5,624 nt of DNA from NCBI GenBank assembly GCA_011523155.1, contig WTHL01000119.1, positions 1 through 5,624 on the forward strand. Direction: 5' to 3'. Numbering within the stretch: the stretch's first letter is position 1; each line of letters opens with the position of its first letter. The notes under the pieces were generated by a model. That model did no database searches. It saw nothing but the letters and a program-made list of their open reading frames with translations, and was not told the DNA's origin. Position numbers and translations under genes: made by a program. This document shows positions 5,134-5,624 of the stretch, piece by piece. Source of the DNA: Synechococcus sp. PL34863bin_39 (GTDB lineage: Bacteria; Cyanobacteriota; Cyanobacteriia; PCC-6307; Cyanobiaceae).

Positions 5134-5624
5134 GAGAAAGGAAGGCAATTTTGACTGTTCACACCAAGCGTTGGATCAGTGCTGTAACGACCTGAACGTG
5201 TCACCCCAAGCGGCAGGCTGACGACAACGCAGCTCCGCTTTTGCGATCCTGGATGACTGAACACCACGATCCCGCCATCCAACAGGAGGCCATTGCGGGT
5301 GAATCTCAATCGATTCGGAAGATTGGCATGAATCAAAACCCCTGATGAGGCGAGACGTTGCCGCAGCGGCATCCTGGACGCAACACAAGGCTGAAGCGAC
5401 TCGGGCTCTGGCAGCTCGGATTCGGCTCCATGCACCCATAAGGCACAAGCCTGCTGTGATTTCTCAGCTGACCAACGGGCTCGATCCAGAGCAAGCTGAT
5501 AATTCAGCGCAGATTGTTCGATCTGGAGATGCCAGTAATCAGAAGAGGTCATATGCAAACCGACAGTGGTCAAAACAGCCAACAATGATGTCGCGACGAC
5601 CAACTCCAGAAGAGAGAAGCCGTG
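5130..5624 (-). CDS. GspH/FimT-like type IV minor pilin (start beyond the right edge)
   Basis: The 164 visible residues begin HGFSLLELVVATSLLAVLTT, a prepilin motif: cleavage between G2 and F3 with Glu at mature position 5. The leader and start codon lie past the right edge. The domain has the GspH/FimT look: a long helix with QLALDRARWSAEKSQQACAL, then strands with LRFTRNGLLLDGGIVVF, SCVVVSLPLGVTRSGRYST and a short tail ending in NCLPFS. Four cysteines are visible (C54, C74, C125, C160), possibly two disulfides. FimT-type pilins bind DNA during natural transformation in some Gram-negative bacteria through a C-terminal GRxR motif. Here the corresponding place reads SGRYS (R146), so only part of that motif is present and DNA binding is uncertain. 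The stop overlaps the PilW-like start by four bases, so the two should be made together, probably with more minor pilins encoded to the right. Confidence 0.88.
   Translation of the reverse strand, partial: HGFSLLELVVATSLLAVLTTVGLHMTSSDYWHLQIEQSALNYQLALDRARWSAEKSQQACALWVHGAESELPEPESLQPCVASRMPLRQRLASSGVLIHANLPNRLRFTRNGLLLDGGIVVFSHPGSQKRSCVVVSLPLGVTRSGRYSTDPTLGVNSQNCLPFS

Noticed and set aside
5134..5148. TTG 5148 as the PilW-like start
   Set aside because: It only adds five residues; ATG 5133 overlaps the upstream stop as ATGA and gives a normal prepilin leader length.

Overview
The window reads as chromosomal DNA of a marine picocyanobacterium, most likely Synechococcus or a close relative. 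Three observations point there: short, tightly packed genes with almost no intergenic DNA; a 100-residue protein (181-483) that resembles a family I recall as restricted to Prochlorococcus and Synechococcus (TIGR03894); and a cyanobacterial-style histidine kinase. The species assignment is inference, because there is no rRNA gene or other marker here. I see no tRNA, rRNA, CRISPR array, insertion sequence or phage gene, and no stretch over 300 bases without a gene.

Layout. Positions 1-169 (minus) hold the N-terminal 56 residues of an MGMT/alkyltransferase-like DNA repair protein that runs off the left edge. Diverging from it after only 11 bases, a plus-strand cluster (181-1317) carries the 100-residue TIGR03894-like protein, a 43-residue two-helix membrane microprotein and the tRNA 2'-O-ribose methyltransferase TrmH. 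The gaps are 6 bases each, so this is probably one operon. It converges on a minus-strand pair: a DppC/OppC-type ABC permease (2549-1680) followed by an 86-residue membrane protein (1621-1361).

An 84-base divergent intergenic region (2550-2633) separates the permease from a second plus-strand unit. That unit is a membrane-bound sensor histidine kinase of 498 residues (2634-4130) whose stop codon overlaps the start of a 117-residue, probably four-helix, membrane protein (4127-4480). No response regulator is visible next to the kinase. The right end (minus) holds two type IV pilin-like proteins joined by a stop/start overlap: a GspH/FimT-like minor pilin entering from the right edge (5624-5130) and a PilW-like minor pilin (5133-4510). 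They are probably the tail of a longer minor-pilin operon.

Taken together this is mostly core picocyanobacterial content: tRNA modification, DNA repair, peptide or metal uptake, signalling, and pili or competence. The parts least explained by known families are the kinase/four-helix-protein pair, the permease that lacks its usual partners, and the three small membrane proteins. Two perfect inverted repeats of 10 and 11 bp lie inside the kinase and four-helix-protein genes.
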